Positions 22,296 to 34,559 of a DNA stretch of 64,000 nucleotides are shown here, piece after piece. The translations under genes and the position numbers were made by a program. The stretch is from Taxillus chinensis (Eukaryota > Streptophyta > Magnoliopsida > Santalales > Loranthaceae): positions 49,954,996 to 50,018,995 of the forward strand of contig CM042090.1 in the NCBI GenBank assembly GCA_023512835.1, read 5' to 3'. The notes under the pieces are model-generated. The model ran no database searches, was not told where the DNA came from, and saw only the letters and a program-made list of their open reading frames with translations. Positions within the stretch are counted from its first letter, which is position 1; each line of letters starts with the position of its first letter.

Positions 22296-23406
22296 TGATA
22301 TTCCCAAGATCCAAGCTAGATTGAATAGGTATATGGGTTTGTATACAAAGAGGGGGGTGAATCTATATACTTAAAACTATTTCCTTTTTAGTTTTAGAGT
22401 AGTATGATACTCAAAGGTATTCTACAGATGTAGATGGTGTTAGGGTGATGTCTTAGTATCTCATGCAATATTAGTTAATAGCAGGTATGTATGAGAAGAA
22501 AAAGACAAAGACACACGGATTACGTGGTTCAATCAATGTGATCTACTCCACGGTGGTGAGGGTGAACCTACACCGAGTCTAATCCACTATATACTTTTAG
22601 TACAGTAGGGTCTAGCCCTTATTAGAACAAGATTAACTCTCTCTTCTTTAAAATGCAAATACAAAACAGTATTACTCCAGTACTCACTCACTGTGAAGGA
22701 CTATCTAGCGTAATCTGCTCCTGCGCATTCAGCCATTTATGCTGCTTGACCTTCAACCACTCATTTGCCAAACTTACACTCTTTTCATCGAATGTATGAG
22801 AATGAATAACAGATTAACTCATTGTTGTCTTGCTTTCAATCTTCCTCTCTCTCTGTGTAAACTTGTACAAATTACTCTACATCTATCTTGTATCGCACCA
22901 GATACGTTTCTTGTATTCTGCAATAGTCGGACGCTTATCTGAAGTAAGGCATATTCCTTGCTTTTATAGGTCGGCCTCAGTAAGAAACCCTTCTGCTAGG
23001 GTTAAGCATGTTTCACCTTTTGATCTCCAACGTTGAAACATGTTAAACTAGCCCCAGATGTCATTCGTGTGTTTCCCGGTACTTAGCGTGCCCAAAAATG
23101 TCGTCAGAGTGATAACTTACTTAAATGCGGCCTTCAGTATGTTTCGCTCCTTCGACTAGCCACAACCTCATAGATATATGTGCCTCCTAGCTTTCACTGT
23201 TACTTCCCAAGCCACCTCCAAGACTTTACCTACAAATCTTTGAGTCTGAGTCTTCAAACTTTGAGAATTGTTCTTCCAATTCTTCTGCTCTCTGGCTTCG
23301 GAGCTAGGTTAGAACCAATGCTCAACTGACATTTCTCTCTATGACCTTTTGAACTCTACGAGTCTCTGACAGATAGATTTTTAGCCTCTCTAAAAGTGCT
23401 AGCTAA
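22296..23406 (-). repeat. 5' LTR (or its inner part) of outer copia O
   Basis: The inner edge is set by the PBS: in element sense the LTR ends CTTGGGAATATCA at 22296. A TATA box on the minus strand (CCTATAAAAGCAAGG, 22957-22970) lies about 0.65 kb from that edge. The outer edge is not resolved. The sequence runs into the 3' LTR of element V at 23407, whose left flank is GCTAA, so this LTR may itself be split by V with its remainder beyond the window. Confidence 0.6.
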
Positions 23407-24861
23407 TGTCGTTAAATCTCTCTTCAAGATAATAAATTCCCTAAGTTTGCACTAAAAGAATAGCAGCAAGCAAGGGGTCGAACCCACAGGGATTAGCCTA
23501 GTTTTCTAGTTCTCAAATCAAAGCACCCAATTACTCTTGTTCTATAAAATGTCTTAGCAAAAAGTTTTCTTTTTTAAACTAAAGATCTAATTTTTATGTG
23601 GTTTTCTGAATAAACAAAGAAAGTAAATTGATTTTAGGATTAAGATTCAAGGATTAAAAGCATCTAGGGTCACAATTTCACCTCCCTATGTTATCTCTAC
23701 TGGTTCATGGTATTAGGGTTATCTGATTGAAAACATGTTAAACATAAGCCAAGGACAACAAATGGTCATTGAGGTCCTTTTAAGAGTTGTATGCCAGAAT
23801 GGTCATCTAAACACACAAACATGCAAAGCCAATAAATCATACTTGCAAAAGGATAATGATCACACCAATTACAAATAAGTTATGAATCTCAATCCGCCCC
23901 AGACTAGGGCTAAAAATACCAAGGTGTACATCCAAAGATAGAACTTAAGAACAGATTCATAGAACATGCAAAACTCAATCGTCCAAACCCAATATTCATA
24001 AACACAGCAAAGCAACAAGGGGGCTACATTGCTCCCCTAGATTAAAAGACTACTCACGCATGATTACAAGCAAACACAAAGCAGAAAAGCTCAACATCTT
24101 CTTCTTAACCACGCGCACAGCAAAGCTTCAAATCCAGGCTCCAAAATCTGCGACGGCTGCAACGGCTGCTCTCCTAGGTCAAGGAGCAACCTCCAAGTCG
24201 TGGAGTCTCTCTCTCTCTCTAAAAATGTGTAGGGGGTCTAGGGATACATAGCAGAGGGCGTGGAGCTCTTATTTATAGAGTTTGGATGGGCTTTGAGGTG
24301 TGTACCCTAGCCCATTTATCAAAACGGCGTAGTTTTGATAAGTAACACTCGAAACTTTAAAATCTCTATCTTCCATCCACAATTTGGACTTGGGCCTTCA
24401 GGAACAAATGATCAGCATGGAAAAATGATAGGATCGGTCCAAAAACATCTCTGCACGCCAATTTGCACGTGATATGGTGAATTCACGTGCACCTCCAAAT
24501 CAGCTCAAACTTCTCCCCAAGCTTCCTTGCATCCTGTAGAGGCCTGAGAGGCAAAAATAGGCTTGCACGTGAAATGGGTGAATTCACGTGCAGCTCCAAA
24601 TGCTCTGAAATTTCTTTGGTAGGTAGAGGACATCATTCTAAGCAACTTTTGTTCTTGCACGCCAATTTTTTGAGGCCATCTACTATGTCAAAAGTGAGCT
24701 CCAAAATCTGCCAAAACAGCTTAAAAGCGCATGTATTTGCAAATAGCATCTTCCTAGGGGTAAAAGAAAATATATATGATATATGAAGCAATAAGGCTCT
24801 AATCATGCTCTTAAACATCCTAAATAAACACTAGAATAACGGCATAAAATGCACGTTATCA
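23407..24861 (-). repeat. 3' LTR of element V
   Basis: A 1455-bp LTR. In element sense it starts TGATAACGTGCATTTTATGCC (right edge) and ends GATTTAACGACA (left edge). The U3 side (about 24420-24700) carries CACGTG palindromes and a block very similar to the U3 of LTRs A and B. An ACGT palindrome lies at 24319-24338 and a TATA box (CTATAAATAAG) at 24269-24280. A GA repeat follows near 24205-24225. Confidence 0.8.
24269..24338 (-). promoter_or_regulatory. Promoter of element V LTR
   Basis: The palindrome TCAAAACTACGCCGTTTTGA (24319-24338) stands 39 bp upstream of CTATAAATAAG (24269-24280) on the minus strand, followed by a GA-rich leader. Confidence 0.65.
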
Positions 24862-26178
24862 AATACACCACACTTGAACCATTGCTTGTCCTCAAGCAAA
24901 AACCATACAAGCATGCAAAAAATAAAATAAACACGCAGTCAAACGGAAGAAAAATAAAATAACAATCAAGGAGAATCATGGTTTCCTAAGCATGCAACTC
25001 TATCATGATGAAATGGGAATTTAAGCATCAAAATGAGTCATAGCTTAGTTCATTCATGTCCATATCCCTAGTCCAACAACCATGCAATATCACCACTTAA
25101 ATTTCAAATATGAGCAACCAATCCATGATAAAATAGCACCTAGTTTCCCTTTAAGTTCTTACCAAGGATAAGCAGCCTCACTCAAATATAATAATTCTCA
25201 AGCCCAATACCTATCAATGAACAATGGATGGAAAACTCTATCTCTACACTCGCCATCAGCTATTGATTAAGGACTTGCCAAGCAATCATGAGAGTTCCCT
25301 ATTGTGCTCATCAAAGAAAACACACTCTCTATTCTACTTTATTTGAACTCACACTCTATTCTAATAACTAAATAAACAAAATCATGAGCTAAAGAATTGA
25401 GCTCAACACTCTCAAAACAAAACACAATTCAGCCAATGTGGCTTCACAACTAAATAATCACACATAAACATGAAGCCAGTGTGGCTTTTATTCTGATTTT
25501 TTTTTCTCTGTTTTTTTTAGTAATAACCTTACAAGGTTGCATTTTATGCTCTCCCTTGATGGATTATTCACTCTAAATAAGACATAACATAACACATAAA
25601 TAAGACTGATTTTTTTTAATGCATACCCCTTTTCAAAATGTGATGGGCTTTTTCCAAAATGTGCATCATAGCCTTTTCCAATAATATCACACAATAAAGA
25701 AAAGAATGCAAAGACAGTCACAATGACTTAGAGGTCTTGCATCCTAACTCCACACACCAAACACTGAGCACTAATAAGTAATCACATGCTTACTTGACTC
25801 CTACCATTAAATAACCAATGTTGAATGCAAGAAGAGTATCAAATCAAACTATTACCCAAAAACCATGAATGTCACTCAAGGGCTAAAAAGAAGCTGTTCT
25901 CATTTTTCATTTCTTTTTCACTCAACTTTAAGGGTTACTTAGGTCTATCATAGCATTTCATGCTCAACTAATATTCAAAACTCAGCTCCAAAAACATGGT
26001 GATATCATTCAAAAGATAAAGACATGATCAAACCAATTCAGAGCACATTTTAACTACTTTAACACCCTTATCACAACATGATACTAACGTGGCATAAAAA
26101 TTAAATTTTAAGCCAAAATTGTATACTTAATATCCATGTCTCTATATGCAAATCATTCAAGCAAACAACTCAAACAAT
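24862..26178 (-). other. Element V 3' UTR, left part
   Basis: 1.3 kb of AT-rich sequence with no credible ORF. A PPT-like purine stretch (in element sense AAGTGTGGTGTATT) touches the LTR at 24862-24875. It ends in ACAAT, the TSD of the Ogre insertion; the same UTR continues at 57852. Confidence 0.6.
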
Positions 26179-26539
26179 TGTCATCACTGGTTTTCGTCCG
26201 GGCTCTTTTGGGGTGAGCTCAAACTAAATCAATGGTGAGAAATTTTAGAGTCGCCACCTGTCACGCCCCGGATTTCCAACCCGAGGAAACCGGTACGTGA
26301 CTCCCCTTTTACCCACACGGAGGGCAAAGGGGTTAGGTTACAAACCAAGAACTGAATATTTTAAACTTTCACAACACATTCAAGAAAAGTAAAGTCCATC
26401 AACCAAATCAGTCTTTATTACAAAGTCCTCTTTTTCGATCCATCCCCATTGGGGTTACATCGGTTCCCATAAAAATAACATAAACAAGAAAGTAGATAAG
26501 GTCTTCCACCTTGGGGTCCCACCTAACGCCTGTAGGTTC

Positions 26540-27363
26540 CTGTAAAGAAAACAACATGGTAGGAGGGGTGAGCAACCACGGCCAGCATGGGATCATGTCT
26601 CCCCAACCCATCCCATGCACCTATTATCTACATGACTTGTGTACAAGTGCTGTGTCGTGATACAATTATTCCACCAGATATAGTTACAGGCTATAACAAG
26701 AAACACAATCATACATGGGCTGGTACATAAACACTCCCGGGCTTCCACAACCACCGGGTTTCAAGAACAGTCCCGGGCTTCCACAGCCACCGGGTTCCAC
26801 AAAACAGTCCCAGGGCTTCCACAACCACCGAGTTCCACAAAACAGTCCCGGGCTTCCACAGCCACCGGGTTCCACAAAACAGTCCCGGGCTTCCACAGCC
26901 ACCGGGTTCCACAAAATGGTCCCGGGCTTCCACGGCCACCGGGTGTACAAGCAAACACGCAGCACATAAGGCCATACGGGCATAACATCACACTTAATAT
27001 ACTTAGTCACACGGGAATAACGTCGAACACTTAGCATGCATATATTCACAAGCTCACAAACCCAGCCACACAGCAGTATTCCAAACACATAATACGTAGC
27101 CTCATAGGCATTATTTCAAACACGTTCTGAGCATACACACAGGCATATTCATACAGGCATATCCACACCGACATTTTATCAAACACTTAACATGCACTAA
27201 CCACCCAACCTCAGAAATCACACCAAAACGCCACTGAAGGCCAACATTCATATAGGAGGTCACACCTATATGAATTTACATATAAATAATATAACAGATA
27301 TAACTCATATTCTGCCCTAGGACCCTAGGCCAGAGGAGGACTTAGGAAGAACAGAATCCCTAC
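26540..27363 (-). other. Predicted leader intron inside solo LTR A
   Basis: On the minus strand a donor TTAAG|GTAGGGATT (27363) lies about 150 nt after the presumed start. GCTCACC (branch A at 26569) and a T-rich tract lead to TTTACAG|GAACC (AG at 26541-26540). The 824 nt between them contain the minisatellite. Prediction only. Confidence 0.5.
26730..26945. repeat. 37-bp minisatellite in solo LTR A
   Basis: About six copies of a unit close to CCCGGGCTTCCACAGCCACC plus GGGTTCCACAAAACAGT. It lies within the predicted LTR intron. The repetitive CGSPGLF-type peptides it encodes are a by-product. Confidence 0.85.
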
Positions 27364-27535
27364 CTTAAAACAGATCTTCCCTGCTCCCGCACTAAACGCC
27401 GTCCTTCCCACGCAAGATGCTCCGGCCCGCAAAGAACCAAGAACTCCCCTTCCTTCTCTCTCTCTAGCTCTCTCTCTCTACGACGGCCGCAAAGAATCGA
27501 AGAGAACCCTAAACCTAAAACAGAGGGCTTCTCCT

Positions 27536-27613
27536 CCTTATATAGCCAACACAACATCAAAACGACGTAGTTTTGATTAAGTGAATCCCAGCATCAAAAC
27601 GACGTAGTTTTGA
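27536..27613 (-). promoter_or_regulatory. Promoter of solo LTR A
   Basis: Two copies of TCAAAACGACGTAGTTTTGA or its reverse form (27557-27577, 27594-27613) precede CTATATAAGG (27536-27545) on the minus strand. The closer copy is about 12 bp from the TATA box. Confidence 0.7.
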
Positions 27614-30600
27614 TCACACAAGTTAGCACCTTTTCGCACCCCTATAGGCCAAAATACTCAGAATTTCAACATGGTCCTTTGGAGAAAGTTCCTTAGAATG
27701 TCAAAACCAAGGGAACCATGCAAAAATATGCCTGCACGCCAATTTGCACGTGAATTCCCCAATTCACGTGCAACTCCATATGCACTCCAAATGCTCTCAA
27801 ACTTCACCCCTAGCCTCCTTGCATCATTTAGAAGACAACCACACTTGCACGTGAACTGGACCCATATCACGTGCACCTCACATGCATGTCCATTTGGCCT
27901 GAAACTTCTGTGGTAGATAGAGGACATCATTCTAAGAATCTTTCCTTTTGCACGTGAATTCATTGGAGTCCATTTACTAGGTCAAAATCTAGAAAAACTC
28001 TACTCAGGAGGCAAAACTGACTAACTCAAGGTACGGGTCCTTACACCACCAACTATTTTTGGGGTACAGTTGGATACCCTCTACTTTGAGTAGTTTCAAG
28101 TGTGTGGTCTGCGTTATCAGAGATGGGTTCGGGAGTTGGTTACGTGTAGGGAAGGATTAGCACCCCTACAGCGCCCTTTCGGTATCTAATTTAGGAGGAG
28201 GAGGTTTTTCTTTTATTTGTACTGCTATGATCAAGTTAAATTTTCTAAAAGTCTATGATTTTTATCTGACTAAGTTATTTGTCAAAATTGATTTACCCTA
28301 AATTTCTAAAGGGAATCCTAAAAAATTTGGGTTTTTGTGTGAAGTGGAGAATGAGATCCTAGGGGTTGGTTTTGGCTTTTTTTGGTTTTACTTTTTGAAA
28401 TTGAAGTCCTAAAAATGGTTTTTATTTCCCCCTTTTTTTGTTTTTATTTTGTTTTGTTTTGTTTTGTTTTGTTTTGTTTTGTTCTTTTGTTTTTTTTGGG
28501 TTAGAAAACATACATTTGTACTTTTTTGTTTTTTTGTTTTTTTGTTTTTTTCGTTTTTTTTTGTTTGTTGTTTTTTTTTGTTTTAGAGATTGAAGTACCA
28601 ACTTTGGTTTTCTTCCTCTCTTTTCCTCTTTTTTTGTTTTTTTTAAAAGAACACGAAGACGTTTTTTGTTGTTTTTGTTTTTGTTTTTTTTGTTTTTGGA
28701 AACCTTTCTTTCTTTCCTTTTTTTTTGTTTTGTGAACCCAAAATCTTAAAGCCAATTTAGGAACATATACATGAAAATAAAAAACGTGGCGTGTGTGATT
28801 ATGGCATCCACAAACGAAAAAGAAAATCACTCTTTTTTTTTCTTTTTTTTTTTCATGTTCTCCCTCTGCTCTCTCCTTTTTTCTTTTTTGTTTTCCCTTT
28901 CTTTTTACTATACTTTACATATTACAACATACACATAGGAAGAAATACAGGAAAATACAATAAAAAAGGTTGAAAAGCAATTACATCAAATATAGATAAG
29001 CTAAAAAACGAAAATTAGAAAAATGCTAAAAAAAATTACACCAAATATAGATAAACTGAAAAAAAGTATTGAAAAGATAAGGGCTGAACCGACTTTAAGG
29101 CTTGCAACACCAATCTTCTGTTTGAACTCCTATCGGCGCTGATAATCACTTGCTTAGAACCAACAAAATCTGACAGGGAGGTTTGCGAGGGGGATTTCTT
29201 GGTATTTGAAGAGTGGAGTGATGTATTTTCTGGGTTTGAGTTTTTTGATGACTGGAAATAAGTAGGGTAGGCGTGAGAAATAGGGGATTGGAAAGGGATT
29301 GGTGTCTGTTATGTTTTTTGCTTGCTGAACACGCAGAAAAAATGGCTGAAGCTAGGGCTGTTTTTTTTGTGTTTTTCCTTGCTAAAAAAAAAGATGGCGT
29401 GAGAGGAGGGAAAGAGGATGAAGGGGTGATGTTGATTGCAGAAAACTGGGCGTTTAATCTGAGAAGATGAGGCTGGGGCGTTTCTCTCCTTTCTTTCTTC
29501 TTCAATGATCTCTCTCTTCTTTTTTCTCAATGATCTCTCTCCTTTTTTCTTTCTTTTGCTGTTTTTCTGCACTGGAATGATGGAGGGTTCCCTCTTCCTC
29601 TCTCTGTGTTTTTTTTTTCTTACGATGATGGCTCTCTCTTCTTTTTTCTTTGTTTTCTGTTTTTCTGCACTGGGATGATGGAGGGTTCCCTCTTCCTCTT
29701 TTTTTTTGATGGCTCTCTTCAACGAAAAACTCACTCTCCCCTGCGCAGGGAATGGATGACTGCATCTTAAGGGCTGCAGAAAAATTTTTTGGCTGGATTA
29801 TCATTAATTGCTGCATTTAATGCTCTATTATGAAGGCAGCGTTTTTAATTGCAGATTTTGTATTTTGTCTGGTGGACAGCTTGTGCAGGAAACAGGGGAG
29901 CTCATGATTGCCTTTTTGAATTTGTATTTTAGCAGCACTTGTGATTGACAGGTTGGTGACAAATGATTCTTTGTTAGGTGGCCAGCGCATAAAACAAGCC
30001 ACGTGAACAACCAGCGAGAGGAAGAAAGGAAACCCGTGAGAAAAAGCCGGCGCGGAAAGCCAACGAGAAAAAATCAGCGAAGGCAAAAAAAAAGGGTCGG
30101 AGGTTCGAAGTGTTGGCAGGTCGAAGCATCGGCAGGTCGAAGTGTCGGCAGCGAGGCTTTGAGGGTCGAAGGGTCGGAGGTGGAAGGCGTACGGGTGCCG
30201 CGGGTCGGCGTCGCAAGTCGGCGTCGTAAGTCGCGGGTCGAAGTGTCGGCAGCGAGGCTTCGAGGGTCGAAGGGTCGACGGTCAAAACTCAGCAGGTCAA
30301 TGGGGCTTCGAGGCTTCGAGCTTCGGGACTTCGGGGCTTCGAGCTTCGAGGCTTCGAGGCTTCGAGCTTCGGGGCTTCGAGGCTTCGGGGCTTCGAGGCT
30401 TTGAGCTTCGGGGCTTCGAGGCTTCGAGCTTCGAGGCTTCGAGCTTCGGGACTTCGGGGCTTCGAGCTTCGGGGCTTCGAGGCTTCGAGCTTCGGGGTCA
30501 ATGGGTCGAAGTGTCGGCAGGTCAACGGTCAACGGTCAACCTTTTTTTTTTAATTACCTTTTTACCCCCACCAAAAATGCAAAACTGGATAACCTTCCAG

Positions 30601-31031
30601 GAATTGTTTGGAGAGATCCGTATTCGCCTACATAGGCATTTTGAAGAGTTTCGCATGATCACTTTTGCGGGCAATTTGACCAGGGGCATTGACCGTCTTT
30701 TGGCAAGTTTGACTTTTTCCAACGAAAGTTGTTTTGGCCATAACTTCTTCATTTTAAGTCCAATTTGAGCTCGGTCAAGTGCTTTGGTCTCCAATTTTCA
30801 TCCTCCATCACCTGGTGTTGGTCTTGGGGTGCTTCAAGGACTTGTAGCAAAAGTCATTAATTTTGAACTCCCCCATCCGTGTCAATTGTATCCATCTCGT
30901 GCAGATTGGGGTAGACCATTCCTTGGAAGTATGGGATCATTGTCGACCTATTCAATAAGGTGTATGGCATGGGCCGAAAGGTATATCAAATGGGGTTAGT
31001 ATGTCCAACCCGGACAAAATAGGGTCCTACA

Positions 31032-31044
31032 GCTGCCCCTCTTT
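31032..31044 (-). other. Polypurine tract of Ogre element IV
   Basis: In element sense AAAGAGGGGCAGC lies directly before the 3' LTR start TGTAGG. The position and purine richness fit the plus-strand primer. Confidence 0.75.
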
Positions 31045-31239
31045 GTGCACTGTTTGTATACAAACAGCGTACAAAGATAAAAGGGAGTCATTTTGGACGG
31101 GTTGGAGCACTTACCTGACTTACCTAGAGGAAGAAGTGCGACGGTTGGGTTTGTCCTCGAGAGGGAAAAGGGGCTTCACAGGCCGGTATGCTTGGATAAT
31201 ACCTTGATGAGGCATCTAAGGCTGCTTGATACCGGAGAT

Positions 31240-31875
31240 TGAAAGCCTACCACAATGACAGGCTTGAGCTGAAAAAGAGAAAAGGCCCACAACAATGATG
31301 GGCGTGAACTAAAAGTTGAAAGGCCCACAGCAACGATAGGCTCGAATTGAAAAATGGAAAAAGGCCCACAACAATGATGGGCTTGAATTGAAAACTGAAA
31401 GGCCCACAACAACGATAGGCTCGAATTGAAAAATGGAAAAAGGCCCACAACAACGATGGGCTTGAATTGAAAACGGATAGCCCACAGCAACGATAGGCTT
31501 GAACTGAAAATGGATAGCCCACAGCAATGATAGGCTTAAAGTGAAAACGGGAAAGCCCACAGCAACGATAGGCTTAAAGTGAAAATGGAAAAGCCCACAG
31601 CAACGATAGGCTTAAACGGAAAAATGAAAGGCCCACTGCAACGATAGGCTTGAATTGAAAATGGAAAGCCCACAGCAACGATAGGCTTGAATTGAAAATG
31701 GAAAGTCCGCAGCAACGATAGGCTTAAATTAAAAATGGAAAAGCCCACAGCAATGTTAGGCTTAAACTGAAAAATGGAAAGCCCTACAGCAACGATAGGC
31801 TTGAATTGAGAATGGAAAGCCCACAACAACGATAGGCTTATATTGAAAATGGAAAGCCCACATCAACGATAGACT
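31240..31875 (-). repeat. 37-bp tandem array in Ogre 3' UTR
   Basis: About 17 monomers of 37-38 bp with the core GCCCACAGCAACGATAGGCTT followed by an A-rich half. The left five or six copies are a variant with GGCCCACAACAA and longer A tracts. It lies between integrase and the 3' LTR, the site from which Ogre elements are reported to give rise to satellite DNA. ORFs across it are repetitive by-products. Confidence 0.88.
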
Positions 31876-33071
31876 TATACTGGAAAGACTTGTTGGAGAC
31901 ATCAATTGGTATTTGGGGAAATGCTTTAAAGAATTGGTGAGTTTGGGAAGTAACCCAATTTAAGCTCCCTCTACGAGTTCACTCAAGGACATCGCTCTAC
32001 GAGGTGACCCAAAATGGGAAAAGGTTGTCGAGTGCCAAAAGGATGCGTTTAGACTTTGGGGAAATTGCAAGGAAAGAGTTGTACAGTTAAAGAAAGCTAG
32101 GATAGCCTGAAGAGAAGTTTGCCGAATATGAGCTCCTAGGATCTCTAGAGGCAGCAACATTCCTGCGATTACAGAGTATGTTGAATGTATGCTAATGATG
32201 CATGGAATGCAATGTGCTGTATGCGGGGATGCATAAACCTCAACTTGTGGTGAAATATGATGCAATGTGATGCCATGTGATGGTTTAACCAGGGCTAGAG
32301 ATCTATCTCAATGTTGTTGGAGTGGTTGGTTAACATTCAATTTGTTGGGGAACAATGTTCTCTTTGGATGGAGAATCCGTCCTGTCTTTGCTGGGGAACT
32401 CCCTGTTGTGCATGAAGGGTCTGTTAAATTTCGCTTCGCCATATTGAGGAGCTTGATTTGACGGCTTCTCTGGGGATAGTGATATCCCGTGGAGATATGA
32501 GTACTCCGAGTTGGGGGCCTTAAGTTGTTTAGGGATTTTGAGCTTGGCCCTACTCATAAGGCAATGCTAGAAGAGCTTACTGGGGATTTAAGATGTTCTA
32601 CTTAAATGTGAAATGAAGACGATGTAACATGATTAAAGAGATAAAAAGATTTTTGCTGGTTTAATTCCACAAAACATATTTATATCATAAAAAGTGTCCT
32701 ATTGTCATAATCTGATAAATAGAATCGCAAGTCTTTAAAAGCATAATGTACAAATTTGATTCGAGCGTGCTGCAGGTTTGACCAAGTCTTCCACTGTTTG
32801 CAGTCGTTGTTTTTGGATGATGTTGCCTCTACTGCTCGAACCCCATTTGTTGTGGTCCTGATCCTTTCAGATTCTGACTGATTTCACCCTTCAAGATTTA
32901 TTGTTGGCTTTGTATTTTACCCTTGGTGCCCTTTCGGGTTTTCACCAAGTCCGCTTTTGTTTTCTTTTTTTGTCTTTTGTTGGAGCTTTGTATTTTACCC
33001 TTGGTGCCCTTTTGGGTTTTCACCAATTCCACTCATTACAGGAATGAGAATCTTGTTGGGAGACATGAGAG
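31876..33071 (-). other. Ogre 3' UTR without recognisable genes
   Basis: About 1.2 kb between the tandem array and the integrase stop. I see no coding signal. A duplicated segment occurs twice near 32910-33020 (TTTGTATTTTACCCTTGGTG then CCCTT and GGGTTTTCACCA). Confidence 0.5.
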
Positions 33072-34559
33072 TTAAGCATAAAACTTTTTGATGGCGTCAC
33101 TATTTACTGGATTAGGAAGCTCATCTCCGTCCATTTTGGCAAGGATCAATGCGCCTCCCGAGAACGCTTTTTTCACAGCATATGGGCCTTCATAATTGGG
33201 AGTCCACTTTCCTCGATGGTCATGCTGGATTGGCAAGATCTTCTTAAGGACAAGATCACCCTCTTGAAAGCTTCTGGGCTTCACCTTTTTATTGTAATTG
33301 TTCATCATTCTCTATTGATACAGCTGTCCTCTGCAAACTGCTGCCAGGCGCTTGCCCTCAATTAAATTCAACTGCTCATAACAACTTTGGGCCCATTCTG
33401 CTTCTTCGAGCTGACTATCCTTAAGTACTCAGAGGGAAGGTATCTCCACTTCAACCGGTAGGACTGCTTCCATGCCATAGACCAAAGAAAATGGAGTTAC
33501 CCTAGTCGATGTACGCACTGAGGTACGATAAGCATGCAAAGCATAAGGTAGCTTCTCGTGCCAATCTTTGTACGTTTCGGTCATCTTTCTGATAATGTTC
33601 TTGATGTTCTTGTTGGCTGCCTCGACTGCTCCATTCATCTTTGGGCGATAAGGGGTCGAGTTGCGGTGTTGAATTTTGTATGTTTCACACAACCTCCCTA
33701 TCATCCGGCTGTTCAAATTGGCAGCATTATCCGTTATGATCTGCTCGGGAAGACCATATCGGCATATGATGTTATTCCGTATAAATCGAAGTACCATAGC
33801 CTGTTTGACATTAGCGTATGATGCTGCTTCTACCCACTTGGTGAAGTAATCAATGGCTACCAAAATGAAACGATGACCATTATACGCTTTTGGAGATATT
33901 GGTCCGATAACGTCAATGCCCCAAAGTGAGAACGGCCACGGGGAGACCATCACGTGTAGTTTGGACGGTGGTACTTGAATCTTGTTGCCATAGATTTGAC
34001 ACTTGAGGCATTTGCGTACATATTCAATGCAATCTTTTTCCATGGTAACCCAATAGTAGCCCATTCGCATGATTTGTCTTGTTAATGCATGTCCGTTTGC
34101 ATGTGAACCGCATTCCCCTTCGTGCACTTCTTTCATTATCTGTATTGACTCTTCTTTTGCCACACACCGCAATAGCACCATGTCATGGTTTCTCTTATAC
34201 AGAATTGAGCCATCAATATAATAATTGGATGCTGACCTTCGGATATTTCTCTTATTAGATTCAGTGGCCTCTGCTGGGTATTCTTGCTTAAGCAAATATT
34301 GTTTGACGTCCTCAAACCAAGGTTTTTCTTCAGTATGTCCTTCAATGGCCATGCAATGTGCAGGAGCATCTTGTATACGGATATCGAAAGACTGAACTTC
34401 CAACTTTGTATCTAGTCGAAGGAGGGAGGCTAGAGTTGCCAGTGCGTCAGGGAGCTGGTTGCATTCCCTGGGCATATGCTCAAATGTGATGTCTTCGAAT
34501 TGCTCGGCTAACTCTGCAACGTGCTTCCGGGGATTAATTTGTGGTTTCGAGTCTCCCAT
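33072..34559 (-). pseudogene. Ogre integrase and end of second RNase H, with stop codons
   Basis: The segment begins with the end of the second RNase H (HVAELAEQFEDITFEHMPRE). The integrase zinc domain follows (HEGECGSHANGHALTRQIM, then CLKCQ). The DDE core has Asp in WGIDVIGPI, Asp in ITDNAAN and Glu in GAVEAANKN, so all three acidic residues are present. The long frame ends at a TGA (33429-33431) where the family normally reads on. After a second stop near 33317, the tail 33308-33072 has the GPY/F-type block NYEGPYAVKKAFSGGALIL. It inserts cDNA when intact. No chromodomain is seen. The upstream RNase H frame (34508-35722) overlaps it in a different frame, so a frameshift separates the two. 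Confidence 0.9.

Larger units (their letters stand above)
26259..28045 (-). mobile_element. Solo LTR A, chromovirus-type, inside Ogre LTR
   Basis: A 1787-bp LTR flanked by CCACC at 26254-26258 and 28046-28050. In its own sense it runs TGTAAGGACCCGTACC...GGGGCGTGACA. It is the same family as solo LTR B. It contains U3 CACGTG palindromes (27730-27960), two ACGT palindromes (27557-27577 and 27594-27613), a TATA box (27536-27545), a predicted leader intron (26540-27363) and a 37-bp minisatellite (26730-26945). Confidence 0.9.
26179..31031 (-). repeat. 3' LTR of Ogre element IV, split by solo LTR A
   Basis: In element sense it starts TGTAGGACCC (31031) and ends GTGATGACA (26179). Removing solo LTR A and one CCACC copy leaves about 3.06 kb. 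It contains a GGCTTCGAG-based array (30296-30495), a (TTTTG)n tract (about 28437-28485) and long T/A-rich stretches. It is nearly identical to the right LTR by eye, so the insertion is fairly young. Minus-strand ORFs here are low-complexity and not accepted as genes. Confidence 0.9.

Noticed and set aside
26684..27088. Minus-strand ORFs with CGSPGLF-type repeats
   Set aside because: They come from the 37-bp minisatellite of solo LTR A, with parallel ORFs in all frames.
31176..31829. Minus-strand ORFs with repeated Cys-Cys-Gly-Pro-Phe peptides
   Set aside because: They are translations of the 37-bp Ogre 3' UTR array.
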